A DNA stretch of 64,000 bases from Vesta saturnalis. Lineage: Eukaryota > Arthropoda > Insecta > Coleoptera > Lampyridae. The notes under the pieces are model-generated. The model made no database searches. It was not told the DNA's origin and saw only the letters and a list, made by a program, of their open reading frames with translations. The stretch covers positions 1,658,501 to 1,722,500 of the forward strand of contig JARFJB010000967.1 of the NCBI GenBank assembly GCA_036346205.1, read 5' to 3'. The position numbers were made by a program, and so were the translations under genes. Each line of letters opens with the position of its first letter. Within the stretch, counting starts at the first letter, position 1. Shown here piece by piece: positions 20,907-31,646 of the stretch.

Positions 20907-22678
20907 CACCGTGTCTCTTGAATTTCTGGACATAGGGAATTCCCATGTTAAAATAAACTATTGTAAATATTGGCTCCCCTAATTATTTTACAGTAAAATG
21001 TCAAATGTAAAACTTCTTAAGGGTGCTTATTATGTTACAATTGCATTTACATTTGGTTCATCCGTTTTCGAGAAATTTAGGAAAAACTTAAGGGCTTTTT
21101 CGTAACTGGTCAAGGTTGCTTTGCTTTAGACAGACAATGCTAACAATAATTATTAATTGTCATTGCAAATTATTCATTGTTCAAAAACAATTCATTCATC
21201 ATTAAAACTTTATTTGGGACAGATTATTACTTTTTAAAGAAAAACTTGTTTATAAAAATGAATTATTACACCATTGAAGAAAAAGTAAAATTTATTGAAT
21301 GGCATTACTATCGCAATTCACTTAGATTTGTACTCGGCTAGTTATCAAAACCGGCAAATTCCAAGTGCAGAAACAATTTAAAAAATTATCAACTTATTCA
21401 AATCTACCGGTAACGTTAATAAGCCATGTAATTGTCAAGATATTAAACCTCTGGGGCAAAATGACAAAGATTTGGATGTGTTACTTAATGTTGTTGAAGA
21501 TAAGAATAAAAGTGTGAGACAAATTGGGTGCAGTTTAGGAATATCTCACAGTACGGTTCATCGAATTTTGAAGCGACAAACTCCAGTGTTCAAGTCTTTC
21601 AAGTATAGTTTGCAGCAGGAAATTTTTGATGAAGATAAACTCATGAGAATGGAGTTCTGCGAAAGATTAGTAGAGTTATCAAACATGGATAGACACTTTC
21701 TAAGTCGTATTTCATTTACCGACGAATGTTCTTTTTCAACTCATGGTACTCATAACCGCCAAAATTTTCGTTACTGGAATACTGAAAATTTGCATTTATC
21801 AATAAAGAGTAGAAGTCAATATCGCAACACAATTAATGTATGGATTGGCATACTGGGCCATAGATTAATAGGTCCTTCCTTTATTGATGGTACGTTGACT
21901 GGAGAGCGTTATCTTCAGCTGCTTCAAGAAGAAATTGGCCCAGCGCTGTTAGACTTGAACCTGGAGGAAGACATTTGGTACCAGCATGATGGGTGTCAAG
22001 CACACAATAGCGTAATCGTACGTGAGTTTCTAGACTTCACGTTTCCCAGCTGTTCGATAGGTCGAGGTGGTACCATAAACTGGCCAGCACGCTCCCCTGA
22101 TATGGCTCCCTGTGACTTTTTCCTCTGGGGTTATTTAAAAAACAAATTATACAACAGTGAAAACTCATTTAACAGTCTGATCGACTTAAAAGAAGCAATC
22201 TTAGCAAATAGACACGAAGTCTCCCAGTACATGCTCGCAAACGTTCGGCGAGAGTTCTATGATCGACCTGGATATTGTTTAGCTGCAAACGGAGAATTAT
22301 TTGAACACTTGATCAAATAGTAGAAATGATAATTTTTTGTTATTTATTTTCCAATTTTCATAATTAATTTGTTTATTTAGAATATCAGCTTCTTGTTTAT
22401 AACAGACTTATTTTATTTGTGCTCCTTATTGTATTTATCCTGACACTTACATGACTTATTAACTTTACCGGTTACGAAAAAGCCCTTAAGTTTTTCCTAA
22501 TTTTCTCGAAAACGGATGAACCAAATGTAAATGCAATTGTAACATAAGAAGTAGCCTTTTTTCCTTAAGAAGTTTTACATTTGACATTTTACTGTAAAAT
22601 AATTAGGGGAGCCAATATTTACAATAGTTTATTTTAACATGGGAATTCCCTATGTCCAAAAATTTAAGAGACACAGTG
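20907..22678 (+). mobile_element. DD41D Tc1/mariner element (inner), 1772 bp, TA duplication
   Basis: It begins CACCGTGTCTCTTGAATTT and ends with the inverse (...AAGAGACACAGTG), with TA at 20905-20906 and 22679-22680. Inverted repeats of about 200 bp match closely, including GGACATAGGGAATTCCCATG and TTCATCCGTTTTCGAGAAA. It lies inside the left inverted repeat of the outer element and is therefore the youngest layer here. Confidence 0.95.
21258..22320 (+). pseudogene. DD41D transposase, nearly complete (N-terminal lesions)
   Basis: The likely start is ATG 21258 (MNYYTIEEKVKFIEW). An in-frame TAG after about 27 codons, a frameshift and a second stop near 21385 break the first 70 codons. From about 21420 a single frame runs 300 codons to the stop at 22320. 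It includes the helix-turn-helix (SVRQIGCSLGISHSTVHRIL), the first aspartate in ISFTDECSFSTHG, the second in IWYQHDGCQAHNS and the third in PARSPDMAPCDFFLWGYLK. I count 41 residues between the last two. All three catalytic residues are intact, but the DNA-binding domain is damaged. Confidence 0.9.
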
Positions 22679-22949
22679 TAGATTCCATAAACATGAAGTT
22701 TTCAAAAATGCCCCAAAATTACTAAAACATTGAATTTTAATAGAGTGCCATGGATTTCAAAGTTTTACTACAGGGATTATTATTTGTGATTTTTGTATAG
22801 TGTGGATGCTGCAAAAACTGTTAACTTTTGGAGCATTGTTTTATCAAGTTACTGTGGAGAAATCAACACATCTGCTGTCATGATGATAAATTTTGATGCG
22901 TTTTATCGTGTTTGTGTTTGGCGATATTGTTAATTTGTGAAATTTTACA

Positions 22950-24055
22950 ATGGCTGAAAGATTTTTTCAGAACAACGAAAAGTATGATATCATACAATGT
23001 TTCAATCAATGCCATGAAAATGTTGACGAAGCATTAGAATTATATTTGAACAGGTAAACTAGTAATTTACAATAAGACATTATATGATATATTGTTTTTA
23101 AAACGTTAGATATCCCGAGAGGCGTCAACCTAGTCGAGCAATGATATTTCGACTAAAGAATAATCTACTAAATTATGGTGCGTATTCTATACCCCAACCC
23201 AAGACGTATAACAAGAAAAATAATGAAGTGAATGAAATAAATGTCTTGGCCAGCGTCCGTGTCTCTCCTCAGACTTCTTGTACGAAGTTAGAAAATGACA
23301 CTGGCGTTCCCCGATCACGGGTACAAAGTATTTTAAAAAAACACAAATTGAAACCCTACAAAGTGAACATTGTCCAGCATTTATACCCTGGTGATGCAGC
23401 GAGGCGTGGGAATTTCTGTAATTGGTTTTTGAACCAAACTCGAAGGGACAATAATTTTGTGAGTAAAGTCATATGGTCAGACGAAGCCCATGTAAGCAGT
23501 GCCAGTGTATTTAACAGGCAAAATACAAGGCACTGGTATGATGAAAACTAACACCTAATTTTTGAGCAACAACAACAGGGTCGATTTGGTTTTAATGTAG
23601 CCTTACCGCATTATTGAGGGGGCTCTCAACGCGAATAGGTGCTTGGCAATTTTAGAAGAAATAATACCAGAATTCTTGGAGAATGTTCCCCTCGCATATC
23701 TTAATGCCATTTACTTTCAACAAGACGGTGCACCTGTCCACAATTCGAGGTTGATTGTGCCGTTTTTAGAAGAAACTTTCCAGGACCTTGGATTGGAACA
23801 AATGGACCCATTACGTGGCCTGCAAGGTCACCTGATTTGTTAGTGTTGGACTTTTTTTTGTGGGTTTTTTTGAAAAGTAAAATATACGGTAAGAGGCACA
23901 ATAATATTGAAAAACTTCATGCAACAATAGAGGCAGTTTTCCAGAATTTGAAAAATCGGCCTTTCATAATTTTAAATGCATTAAGACGTATTAAGAAATT
24001 GTGTCAATTGTGTGTTAGGGAAAATGGACATCAATTTGAACAATTCAATGAATAA
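22950..24055 (+). pseudogene. DD41D transposase of the outer element, spliced gene with 56-bp intron
   Basis: Exon 1 (ATG 22950 to 23053) encodes MAERFFQNNEKYDIIQCFNQ and ends in LYLN. The donor is CAG/GTAAAC, the acceptor ACGTTAG/ATATCC and the intron 23054-23109. Exon 2 continues with YPERRQPSRAMIFRLKNNL, a second helix-turn-helix (TGVPRSRVQSILKKH), the first aspartate in IWSDEAHVSS, the second in IYFQQDGAPVHNS and the third in WPARSPDLLVLDFFLW. Lesions are a stop after HWYDEN (near 23549), a deletion near 23600 and a frameshift near 23780. The intron call rests on consensus sites and restoration of a family-like reading across it. Confidence 0.85.
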
Positions 24056-24726
24056 GTTACCGAATAATTTCGAAATGAAATAGTATGAGTAAATATTTAA
24101 TTAGTTGCTTATTCTACATTATGAACTTTTTATTACTATTTATTTGTTACTATTAGTTACCTAGTTTTTGTGTTTTTTTTTAGTGAATTAGTGTTAGTTT
24201 TGTTCTTGTTCATTCCATGGAAAAATCACAAGTAGTATTTCTTCAATTTGAACTTTTTTTGTATGAAAAATCCATAGCCTACTATTAAAAATCAATGTTT
24301 TAGTGATTTTGGAGCATTTTTGAAGAATTTATGTTTATATATTATATATCATTTTGAAGAAAGAAAAATAAGGAATTTAATGAGGTGATAAAATATAGGG
24401 TGTTCCATTGAAAAAATCATAAGTTTGAGTCGTATACCCCGAAAAAAAAATTGAGTGCGCCACTGAGTTCTACATAAAATTCTCTGTGGGATAAGTTTTC
24501 AATTTGACATTATCGCTGCGAAACTTCGTAGATATGGAGGGAGTCCGAAAAGTGTGAATTTTCAAAAACGCCCTGTAACTTATGAACGAAAGAAGTTAGG
24601 AAAGATCCGTTCAGGACATCTTGAGTTTCACAAAAAAAGTGGCACAGAACCGCGAAAACCGCAAGGTTCTATCTTCAACAACAACCGAGATACTTGTCTG
24701 TCTCAACCAAAATGGGATGCACTGTA

Positions 24727-25010
24727 CAGACTATTACGTCAAAATGCTAAATTTGTGTGGTCGGTTAAATATCAGAAATCTTTCGAATTATTAAAGAAAG
24801 AGATGGTATCGAATAAAATTTTGGTTCATTGTGATGCGCATAAACCATTATTAGCTTGTGATAGTGGTAATTACGGAATAGGGGCGGTGTTATTACATGG
24901 TATTGAAGATGGTAGAGAAAGTTCTATTAGCTTTGTATCGCGAGTATTGACAAAATCAAAAAGGAACTATTCAATGATGGATAAGGAGGCTTTGCGTATA
25001 TATTGAGGAG
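24727..25010 (+). pseudogene. Gypsy reverse transcriptase 3' end and RNase H relic
   Basis: It continues pol right of the mariner complex: KFVWSVKYQKSFELLKKEM, then LLACDSGNYGIGAVL (RNase H first aspartate in CDSG) and YSMMDKEALRIY (the KE-A box). A stop follows immediately (near 25005). The next 280 bases are a decayed linker. Confidence 0.85.
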
Positions 25011-25289
25011 TAAAAATTATACCAATATTTAGCAGTGCGTATATTTACACTTCTATCGACGAAGCAACATTAGATTATTTAAATTTTACATGAACAGTTA
25101 GCACCAATAGATATTAACAAAATAAGGTTGGTATCAAGACGTGACCAAATTCTAGGAAAGTCATTAACTTAATTAGGTACGGGCTTCCTAAACAAATTGA
25201 CGATGATAGTTTAAAGCCATATTTATTGTGTGAAGGGGAATTTTCCGTAGATAATGAAGTAGTAATGTGGGGATACTGAGTAATAATAC

Positions 25290-25910
25290 CAAGCAGTAGT
25301 GGAAATGAAGTCATTGGCGAGAGCATACTTTTGGTGGCCTTTGTTAAATAGGGATAGAGAAAGTAGAGTAAATGGATGTAAGATTTGTTCAAGTGCTAGG
25401 GTACAACCAAATAAAGCAAAAATAATTCCATATATCAGAGGTAGTTATTGCTATGAATGCATACATACAGATTTCTTAGTGTCATTCAAGTGTCGAATGA
25501 TCTTGTTAATAATAGAGAGTTATTCTAGATGGTTATAGTCTTTTATAATGAGGAGTCCTGACTCTAATACTACGTTTGAGAAATTTAGGAATGCTTCGCA
25601 AGGTTCGGGTTACCGCAGGTTGTTGTAACTGATAATGGGTCTCAGTTTGTTTCAGATGCATTTTCAAAATTTTTAGCAAGCAATGGGTCAAACATTTAAC
25701 ATCACCGCCTTTCCACTCAGCACCAAACGGGTTAACCGGGAATCAAAAATAGTATAAGTAAAGCACGTTGAATGAGAGCAATGCGAAATTTTGGGGGATA
25801 GAATATATATGTCTGACTGGTAGGAGAAGAATTAATTTAGAAGAGGCATGTCGACCAAATTATAGAAGTAAGGACAAAGGTTTAAGAAAGTAAAAATGAC
25901 GAGAACGATC
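25290..25910 (+). pseudogene. Gypsy integrase relic
   Basis: The frame at 25299-25538 starts MKSLARAYFWWP with part of the HHCC zinc-binding region (CKICSSARVQP), then the first core aspartate in CIHTDFLVSF. The second follows in VVVTDNGSQFVSDAF (near 25620). The third (Glu) region is decayed: SPPF-SAP-GLTG stands where a conserved glutamate segment should follow. Several frame breaks are present. Confidence 0.8.
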
Positions 25911-26042
25911 TGGAGGAGAAGACAGTTCAGATACCGTCCGAATTGGTAATAGAAACACGCGAAACTAGGAAAATAAACGAATAGAAGCAACAACAGATTA
26001 GGCTTGAACGCATTATTAAACCACTGGTTAAACTCATTTTAT

Positions 26043-26054
26043 GAGGGGGCATGT
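26043..26054 (+). promoter_or_regulatory. polypurine tract
   Basis: GAGGGGGCATGT lies directly before the right LTR, in the position expected for plus-strand priming. Confidence 0.6.
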
Positions 26055-26210
26055 TGTAGTATATTAAGTAAACATCGGCAACAATTCCAGGGAGATGTAT
26101 TATTAGGGATATTGGTGAACACGTTAAATTTTGAGTTCCGTTTTTGCTATATTGTGTATTTAGAAAATTAAATCAGGTTTAGTTATTTTTCTGCGTATGA
26201 GTATACCACA
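26055..26210 (+). repeat. right LTR, 156 bp
   Basis: TGTAGTATATTAAGTAAAC to GAGTATACCACA, the same length as the left LTR, followed by CATAA. Confidence 0.95.
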
Positions 26211-26689
26211 CATAATATTTTATTTACTTTATAAAAGTGACAATTTTTTTTCTTGGCACTAGTATACAAACCAACGAACCCTTTCGTTGATGTAAACAAC
26301 TTGTTCAAATCAAAAACGTGTATAATTGAAAGTAATAATTATTTTGCCACGAATTTGAAATTTGAATGCTAGATAAACTGGAAATAAAATGTAGAAATAA
26401 GTATCGAAGGATGATGGTGAATTCATAGGATTTATTTTAATTTTAAATAAGCTTTAACCCTTGGATGGATAAACAATATTTTTTCCGAGTTTACATATGC
26501 GGGGTCTGTTAGACCCCAATATGATTTTAATAGAAATAAAGGATTTTTAACAGTTACCCCTTTATTTAAAATGGTATTACAAGCTTTTAGATTAATTTAC
26601 GGTATTACAACAAAGAGAAAAGAAAAAAAAACATTATTGCTTAGATCAATTATTCTTTACATAGGCTGAAAATTACTACGCTATGTTCA

Positions 26690-28345
26690 GAGCATAAGTT
26701 GTTGAAGCACAAACAACTGATGTCTTCCTATCTTTATTGCGAGCACACTGAAAGCATCAAAGCATCTCTTCTTAGTTACTGGTCCACGAATCGCATTTGG
26801 TTTTTCTGCAGTGATAAGCTTATTCATGGCTTCCTTCGTTTTTAGTGGTAGACTGGTTTGCTCCGATCTTAGTTTCATGTAGGGAAGTACTAATTCTCTG
26901 CACAAATCTTTTTGAGAAAAAGACGTCTTTTTTGTGATTTCCCAGTTTGAAAGTTGGGATTTTGTTTTATAAATAAAATAAATGCGTTCAGATAATGTTG
27001 CAAAACAATGCAAATGGCCAACGTTTCGTTTGGCGTTTGCATGTATATGTTTTCGCTTTTTGATCCATCAGATCAGTTTTATTATAATCTAAAATAATGT
27101 GCGGCTTTCTTTTCAGAGATACTTCATCATGCATGGTACTGAGTAGCACAACACATTTTTTCTTTTTGGGAATGTAACTCACTATTGATAGATTATTGAG
27201 GAACGCAAATCTAGAGCAATATAATTGTCTCTCTACGACAGTTTTAATTTCTAATGGAATTTCCCTTTTATTCTGCCGAAGTGTGCCTACAATTGTTAGA
27301 CCTTTTTCCAACAAGTATTCGGCTAGTGAAAAAAATGTCCATAGTGATGTTTCTAGAACTATTTATTATAGGAGCTACTAGATATTTTACTACGTTTGCT
27401 GCAAGATCTCGTTTCACTGACTGATCTGGTTGTTTTCCTACGTAAATCGTTGCAGAAATTCGGTACCCTGTTTTCGACTCGCATAACCAAAATATCTTTA
27501 TACCTTATTTTGAAGGTTTAGACAACATATATTGCACAAATCCACACCTACCCCTAAAAGATAGCAGTTGTTCATCAATAGTGGCGTTTTCTACTGGAAC
27601 AAGATTTGTTTTGTATTTACCAATGAACATTTCCCACAGATGCCTAATAGCTGCTAATTTATCAGTTTTTTTCTCTCACCGCTCTTGTACGCTTATCGTC
27701 AAATCTCAAAAAACGTCTAACATTTTCCAGCCTGTTTACATCCATAGTTGCACGGTAAATGGGATCTGAACGGTCATCAAAAAATGGTTCCCTTATTCAA
27801 ACATCCCATGATTTGTTGACTCCAGCTTGCAAAAGAAGTCCCAAGAATGCCCGGAGTTCAATCACATCAACGTCTTTCCATTGTTTCTTTTGTTCTGTAT
27901 AGACTCGTCGTCCTTCTATATTTGTACACAAACAGATTTCTACTAACATTTCTCTTCTTATAAACTAATTGAAGGAATCAATAGGCGTTGTAGTTCGAAT
28001 ACTACGAGCCGGTACAGGGGCTACTTTCATGACATTATGTGCCCTTACTTTTCCTTGCGGTAAAGGATTAGATTTCCATATCAAACCGCTTGGAGCCACG
28101 TAATCGCCAATCGAATCGTCCATTGCACCCGGGCGTGGCGCTTCTTAATTTGAGTCTATATCAGACATCCCTCCGTTGTCGTCGCTTTCATCACTATCTG
28201 TTAGGTCTTCAACGTCGATTCCTGCATCTTCAATTGAAGCAATGCCACTCATCGAACTTACGTCGTCACATTCTTCAGCCCATTGTCTAACCACTTCTTC
28301 AAAATTAGGATCAGCTGGTTTTACACTGCGCTTTCTGGTTGCCAT
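26690..28345 (-). pseudogene. piggyBac transposase, frameshifted
   Basis: ATG at 28345 (MATRKRSVKPADPNFEEVV; an in-frame ATG also lies at 28360), then an acidic region (ASIEDAGIDVEDLTDSDESD). Further frames give TIDEQLLSFRGRCGF (first aspartate, near 27570), NITMDIFFTS (second, where DN is usual, near 27350) and YNKTDLMDQKAKTY (third, in place of KGGVD-DQ, near 27070), then TKRWPFALFC. No C-terminal Cys-rich domain is visible; the protein stops near 26690. It is one of at least four distinct piggyBac relics in the window. Confidence 0.85.
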
Positions 28346-28605
28346 TATAAACAATAACACAATGACGCAAAACAGAAACTGAAAAACTAAGCTTGTCTAC
28401 AGGTATTTATATTGTGCGTTTGAGCGTACGTGTGCGCGTACGATTGCATTCCTTTTAAAACAAGACCGAGCAAGTCGGAACGCTATTATTCGCAATCCTG
28501 TTTCAACACGAACCTAACTAAAACAAAATAAGCAAATCCAATAGCAACAGAAACATCTTTTAGTGGAGTTTATCGACCTATTTCCACAGTTTATGCTTTT
28601 TGAGC

Positions 28606-28642
28606 GCGACGTTTCGGAAGCGGACTCTGCTTCCGTCATCAG
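28606..28642 (-). ncRNA. hammerhead-ribozyme-like core (candidate)
   Basis: On the minus strand CTGATGA is followed by a hairpin GGAAGC/GCTTCC with a 7-nt loop, then GAAAC and GTC. These are the two conserved hammerhead boxes in the right order. One extra C sits between CTGATGA and stem II, and stem III would be minimal, so activity is uncertain. Confidence 0.35.
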
Positions 28643-28729
28643 GCTTAGTCCTGAGAAGGACTGTTTTTGCACTTGAGTCGAATCCATATGTTATTTATAA
28701 TTTTTCCCAAGCACTTGACTACTTTCAGA

Positions 28730-28795
28730 TTCGAACTTGGTACCTTTCACTTACTAGTCTGACACCTTTACCGCTAAGCTAAGTAATCCAATATA
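28730..28795 (-). repeat. degenerate tRNA-like head next to (TA)n
   Basis: The minus strand has an A-box-like TTAGCTTAGCGG and a B-box-like CAAGTTCGAATC at normal spacing with a CTAGTAA loop. It may be the head of an old SINE. Confidence 0.4.
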
Positions 28796-28804
28796 TATTT
28801 TTAG

Positions 28805-28807
<3 letters not shown>

Positions 28808-28877
<70 letters not shown>
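28808..28877. repeat. (TA)n microsatellite, 70 bp
   Basis: An uninterrupted TA tract inside the piggyBac 5' flank. Confidence 0.97.
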
Positions 28878-28880
<3 letters not shown>

Positions 28881-29429
28881 AACTTTTCGTGGTTGCGCAG
28901 AAGTTTATTACGCGTGTTGCGCCATAACTTCTTGCGCAGGTGTATTGCGCTTAAGTTCTTCGCGCATTATTGGAAACATCTTGCTCTTCAAGGATTTAAA
29001 AAATAAGCCGGGGTCTCGTAGACCCCACATCTGAAAAGTTGTGGTAGATATAAACAAAATAATTTTTTTCATCACTGAATTTGAAATTTAATCAAATTTG
29101 CTATAAGCCGTGTAAGAAAATTTGTGTTAGAAAAATTCGCGGAGCCATTTGGGTTTAACTATAAAAACACAAAAATATAACAACAAAACAACAAGCCTGG
29201 GGGCCCGACAGACCCCACTTCTGCATCCAAGGGTTAAGATCGACTTTTGGTCAACTTGTTTATTGTTGCTTGCATTTACAGTAAGCATCTGAATTTTCAC
29301 CAAGTGCTTCTCAATCAATCCAAATAACGAAGTCATAGATTCATCGCTACTTTACCATATGCTCTGGCTTGCGAATGGAATGATACGTTCGAAATTATGG
29401 AACGCAGCAATAACTCTGAAGATTTAAGT

Positions 29430-29775
29430 GTATATAGAAGGAACAAAAGGAAAAACCCACGAGTTTCATTCCCTAGTTGAGCTTTCCAAGCTCCTTCAGC
29501 CAAAATCATAGATTCCCAACATATGTACATTGAGTATGTATGTATGGTGAGATTAAGGATAGGTGCGGCCAGGATAGGATCGGAAGGAACGAAGTTAGGG
29601 TCCTAAGTGGTAAAATACTACCCCAGCACTCGCCTAAATAGCCGCACATAGTGTTCGTATACACAGTGAGCATGCCACTATATCTGAATGAGGAAAACCT
29701 CCTAAAAAAACCTCATACAGGGTAGACGGTAACGGAAATCCCGAATGATAAACAGATTGTGTTACCACAACTGTA
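29430..29775 (-). repeat. tRNA-derived SINE (family 2), 5'-truncated copy
   Basis: On the minus strand it starts CATTCGGGATTTCCGTTACC, i.e. at the end of the tRNA head. It continues through TGTGCGGCTATTTAGGCG, GATCGGAAGGAACGAAG on the plus strand, and the GAAGGAGCTTGGAAAGC-type region. It aligns first with 35404-35540 and then with 40620-40865, linking those pieces into one family. Confidence 0.75.
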
Positions 29776-30159
29776 CTAGCGGGGTATATAGAATGAACCA
29801 TAATCTACCTTTATGATGAATTATGCCTGATTCTTGTTCTCTTATGGTTACTATAGACATAACCGCATCCATAATTTTCTTCTTTTTCTTTATTGTTTCA
29901 AACATAAGGTGTTAGTACGCACTCAGATATCCATCCGTATTATTTCATGTTGTACTTGTGTAGCAGCTGTCCCCGTTATATTCTTAATGTTTTTAATTTG
30001 TTTTGCTTGCACTGTTCTTGAAATCATGATAAGTCTCCCTTTTAGTAGAGGTTAGTATCTTTTCGGCAATCTGTGTGCCTTTAGTATTAAGGTTGTCTGG
30101 ATGTTTTTCGCTCTCGATAGGTAAAGATGAGAGCAGTAGTCTAATATTCATTCGCCAAA

Positions 30160-30400
30160 CATGGACGCGACAGACCTTGAAAGGTGGTTGAAAACACAAC
30201 TATTACCAAACGTACAGGAACCATCTATAATTGCGTGGAAAATGCTGCTCGTGGTTCACTTGTCATATAAAAAATGCTGCATTCTTCATGAAAAGAAGAG
30301 CTACAAAAGTGGTCAACATCGAAAAATATTCCACTTTGTTACATGCACAAAGGTATAGTCGTAGCAAAAGTAAAAGGTGTACCGTAACAGCAAATAGGAA
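30160..30400 (+). pseudogene. IS630-type DDE transposase relic, catalytic-end fragment
   Basis: ATG 30161 begins MDATDLERWLKTQLLPN. A second frame then gives VENAARGS and, later, EELQKWSTSKNIP. This follows 'f--Wf--qLlPnip--s-iv-DNA-yHs....i--WL--k-i' of IS630-type transposases; the DNA box has decayed to ENA. The sequence between the two blocks is frameshifted. A 65-aa open frame covers only the first block. Confidence 0.5.
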
Positions 30401-30479
30401 TAAGGCCGGAAGCTCAGTCGATCGGTTAAGCACTTTGATGCGTGGGAGTGTGGCTAGTGTGGATACACAGAGAATTTAA

Positions 30480-31514
30480 TAGGGCACCACTCGATTTAAT
30501 TTTATATCGCCCTTAGACTAAGAAAAGGGGTACGAGAAGCACTACAGTTAAAAATAATGTTGGACACAGTCCAAGAAGGGAACAAGCTCGGTTAGGATTT
30601 CACCCCTAAACCACAGTAATGAAGAAAACAACCATTGGTAGATTAACACAAATCGGTTTAATTTTAGTAGCTACAAATGGTAACAATAATAATAAACCCC
30701 ACACCTTATATATACTAAAGATGGTTAACACAAACTCACCGAAGGCATACTAGTCTAAATATCAAATCGTATTTATTACAGTAAGTAAGTACTCAAACAA
30801 CTAGTATCGTAAATCGGGATAGCTAATATTCAGCAAAACAACCCGGGAATGTTTATAAGTCCGCTGAAATTGGACTAAAAATATTGAATAGTACCACGCT
30901 TAACTTTTTATAGTGCCTCTTCTAAATATATACAAAAAGAAAAATTTAATTGAATCAAATTATAGTACAACAAAACGACACTTTTTATGCACCGTTCAAC
31001 AGCCACGGTTGATCCTAGAAATAAAATACAAAACACAGAATAAACCAAAAATAAAATAATGAAACTGTAATTATAGGGAGAGCTCTCCTTACAACTGGCG
31101 TCTTAGTTGTAACTCAACCAAATCATAACATAACTAAGAAATAAATAACCAAAATGTACCCGCCAGATGTCTACCATAGCATAAAAAATTAAATCTAAAA
31201 GTAATCAATAGGCATGACAGAGACGTGAAGTAAAAGTTTTCAAGCAACGAACAAAAAAAATGATAGTCTTTTACTACTATTGCACACAAAACTTCCAGCG
31301 GGCTGTCGTACACCCCTGTTCAGTATTGAGTAGTCACGAAGAACTGCTAACCTTGCGTTCATAACCCCATGTATAAAGGAGTAGTTTATATACAGCTGAA
31401 ACGATCTGTTACCACAATGAACTGAAGAAGTGACGACAGACCAAAACCAACACCAAAGAAAGAACCTAGAGAAACTGTCTTATTTTTTAGGTACGAGTTT
31501 CATACGAGATTGTC
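30480..31514. other. unrecognised AT-rich stretch
   Basis: No open frame, inverted repeat or known motif was found. Confidence 0.4.
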
Positions 31515-31573
31515 AAAGTGTACTTTAATTAAAAATTATTATTAATTTTATTAAATACATAAACAAAAAGTTT

Positions 31574-31646
31574 ACCTCGAGTAGGATTTGAACCTACGAC
31601 CTGTACTTTGCTAGAGTATCGCGCTAACCAACTGCGCCATCAAGGC
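31574..31646 (-). tRNA. tRNA-like sequence, anticodon AGC
   Basis: 73 nt with acceptor GCCTTGA/TCGAGGT, D arm GCGC/GCGC, anticodon loop CTAGCAA (one stem mismatch) and T arm GTAGG/CCTAC. A and B boxes are intact, and T5 follows shortly after the acceptor. Confidence 0.55.

Larger units (their letters stand above)
20654..24724 (+). mobile_element. DD41D Tc1/mariner element (outer), inserted in Gypsy pol
   Basis: The termini are CAGTGCATCCCATTTTGG and its inverse, flanked by TA at 20652-20653 and 24725-24726. The inverted repeats are long: the left runs from 20654 to about 22800, interrupted by a second element, and the right from about 24225 to 24724. The Gypsy reading frame resumes in phase across the insertion once one TA copy is discounted, which fixes both ends. 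Its own length without the nested element is about 2.3 kb. Confidence 0.92.
17330..26210 (+). mobile_element. Gypsy-type LTR retrotransposon, nested and degraded
   Basis: Two 156-bp LTRs (17330-17485 and 26055-26210), TG...CA ends and a 5-bp CATAA duplication on both flanks (17325-17329 and 26211-26215) define the element. The interior gives, in plus order, gag-like, protease, reverse transcriptase, RNase H and integrase relics. This order, with integrase last, is that of Gypsy/Metaviridae. No env is seen. A tRNA-like array (about 1.2 kb) and a 4.07-kb mariner complex are inserted. Subtracting both leaves about 3.6 kb, short for the family, so there are also deletions. All frames are broken; it is an old copy. 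Confidence 0.92.
28560..28807 (-). other. Penelope-like retroelement end fragment (tentative)
   Basis: This segment combines a hammerhead-like core, a degenerate tRNA-like head and an adjacent (TA)n tract. CGAAACGTCG-type motifs beside a strong hairpin are typical of Penelope-like element repeats in animals. No coding part is present. Confidence 0.35.
26458..29233 (-). mobile_element. complete piggyBac element, 2776 bp, TTAA duplication
   Basis: Termini CCCTTGGATG (26458) and CATCCAAGGG (29224-29233) are inverted and flanked by TTAA at 26454-26457 and 29234-29237, exactly as in piggyBac. Sub-terminal palindromes of the form GGGGTCT-N-AGACCCC occur at about 26501-26518 on the left and 29011-29028 on the right, with a variant near 29200. 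These may be transposase binding sites. A retroelement-like fragment with a (TA)n tract lies in its 5' flank. Confidence 0.92.
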
